In this document: positions 48,094 through 48,816 of the stretch, piece after piece | How positions within the stretch are numbered: the stretch's first letter is position 1 | Layout: every line of letters starts with the position of its first letter | Translations under genes and position numbers: made by a program | From: Bacteroidales bacterium | Lineage (GTDB): Bacteria > Bacteroidota > Bacteroidia > Bacteroidales > UBA932 | NCBI GenBank assembly: GCA_030695025.1 | Contig: JAUYTX010000040.1 | Location: 1-48,816 of the forward strand | Length of the DNA stretch: 48,816 nucleotides | Direction of reading: 5' to 3' | Notes under the pieces: model-generated | Database searches by the model: none | The model's input: the letters and a program-made list of their open reading frames with translations, nothing else | Told to the model about the DNA's origin: nothing

Positions 48094-48124
48094 GTTGTAA
48101 TAGCAGTTTGAATTGTTAATTTTG
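48094..48124 (+). promoter_or_regulatory. promoter of the serine hydrolase gene
   Basis: A TAATTTTG box at 48117-48124 is preceded by GTTG at 48094-48097 with 19-nt spacing, close to the Bacteroidetes -33/-7 consensus. It lies 28 nt before the ATG and is divergent from the guide-RNA promoter. Confidence 0.45.
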
Positions 48125-48152
48125 TTTTAACATTTTAATATTTTCTAATACA

Positions 48153-48816
48153 ATGCGAAAATTACTCTCTCTTTTAGTAGTGTCTGTCGCTTTTTCCTGC
48201 AACACTCAGAGAATAAATAATATTAAATCAAAGACAGCTGAAATTGCCGATTCTGCCAATATTCCTGTGATTCAGGTAGCCTTTAAAAACCAAAAAGAGT
48301 TTATATCATTTGAATTATCGCAATCTGACACATTAATAGCATCAGCAGATGAAAATACTGTTTTCCAGGCAGCTTCACTAAGCAAACCAATCTTCTCCTA
48401 TATAGTCTTTCTGTTGTCAGAAAGAGGGGTCATTGATCTGGATGTACCTTTGGCAGAGTATACAAGCATTCAGAGGTTTGAGAATAGAGAATGGGCTTCA
48501 AAAATCACTGCACGAACTGTTTTAAGCCATCAAACCGGACTCCCCAACTGGGCAACATCGCCATCATCTGAGGAGTGGCCTTCATCTGTCGTCAAGTTTA
48601 AATTCAAACCTGATTCTGCATTCAGTTATTCCGGAGAGGGTTATTACCTGCTTCAAAGAGCTGTAGAGGAAATTTCCGGCAAAAGTCTTGAGCAGTTGGC
48701 TATTGAAGAGGTTTTTACTCCTTTTGAGATGCAGCATACAAGTTATGAGTGGAAAGAGGAGTACGACACTCTGGCTGCTGACGGATTTAACAGAGAGGGA
48801 GAGAGCAAGGGCAAAG
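48153..48816 (+). CDS. class C beta-lactamase-family serine hydrolase lipoprotein (3' part missing)
   Basis: The first 221 codons of a frame that runs off the right edge, translated by hand from the ATG at 48153. The N-terminus MRKLLSLLVVSVAFSCN is a lipoprotein signal with Cys16 as likely lipid site. FQAASLSKPIFSYIVF holds the SxxK nucleophile motif (S-L-S-K), TARTVLSHQTGLPNW is typical of the family, and FSYSGEGYYLLQRAVEEISG contains the Tyr-Ser motif with Gly in place of the usual Asn. Such proteins are beta-lactamases, D-amino-acid peptidases or esterases; which one is unclear. It is divergent from the Cas12f-like locus. Confidence 0.88.
   Translation, partial: MRKLLSLLVVSVAFSCNTQRINNIKSKTAEIADSANIPVIQVAFKNQKEFISFELSQSDTLIASADENTVFQAASLSKPIFSYIVFLLSERGVIDLDVPLAEYTSIQRFENREWASKITARTVLSHQTGLPNWATSPSSEEWPSSVVKFKFKPDSAFSYSGEGYYLLQRAVEEISGKSLEQLAIEEVFTPFEMQHTSYEWKEEYDTLAADGFNREGESKGK

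Overview
The window is a gene-dense, AT-rich chromosomal stretch from a Bacteroidota bacterium, most likely Bacteroidales. The evidence is a SusC/SusD pair, a tmRNA whose tag reads GNNNYALAA, repeated -7 boxes of the Bacteroidetes form TAnnTTTG a short way upstream of genes, lpxB (Gram-negative outer membrane), and many secreted proteins with Bacteroidetes-style signal peptides. A radical-SAM MqnC and a UbiD-family decarboxylase suggest menaquinone is made by the futalosine route. No tRNA, rRNA, CRISPR array, prophage or complete insertion sequence was seen.

Layout. 1-7665 (minus): gpsA, pgi and an AddB-like/AddA-like nuclease-helicase pair (AddA runs off the left edge). 7761-19590: mqnC, rnhA/pdxA (minus), recG-nfo, an exported MsrB-MsrA fusion, a MATE transporter, glnS (minus), a YicC-family gene and a secreted protein of unknown role. 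19712-26604 (minus): a DPP-IV-like peptidase, a RecD-like helicase, trkH, a membrane sensor stub and gap. 26721-37306 (plus): surE, an lpxB-methyltransferase fusion, dapF, coaD, a double-thioredoxin protein, a FAD/Fe-S dehydrogenase, a UbiD decarboxylase and a LysE-type exporter. Then come ssrA, a small secreted NTF2-like protein, an esterase and a large S9 peptidase.

The right end, 41883-48152, is the most interesting part. On one strand, in transcription order, it holds a structured non-coding segment, a 360-residue Cas12f/TnpB-family protein, a 153-nt gap, susC and susD. The Cas12f-like protein has His at the RuvC-I Asp position and Ile at the RuvC-II Glu position, and it ends before the zinc ribbon and RuvC-III, so it should not cut DNA. 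The segment upstream has its own -7 box, three successive hairpins and an AUGCAGC end resembling a Cas12f guide-RNA scaffold. I infer an RNA-guided regulator that controls transcription of the adjacent SusCD nutrient-uptake operon. No sigma factor, anti-sigma factor or transposase is visible beside it, so any partner acts in trans or lies beyond the right edge, where a serine hydrolase gene is cut off.

A second unusual feature is a single reading frame that joins a complete LpxB (lipid A synthesis) to a complete O6-alkylguanine-DNA methyltransferase (DNA repair).
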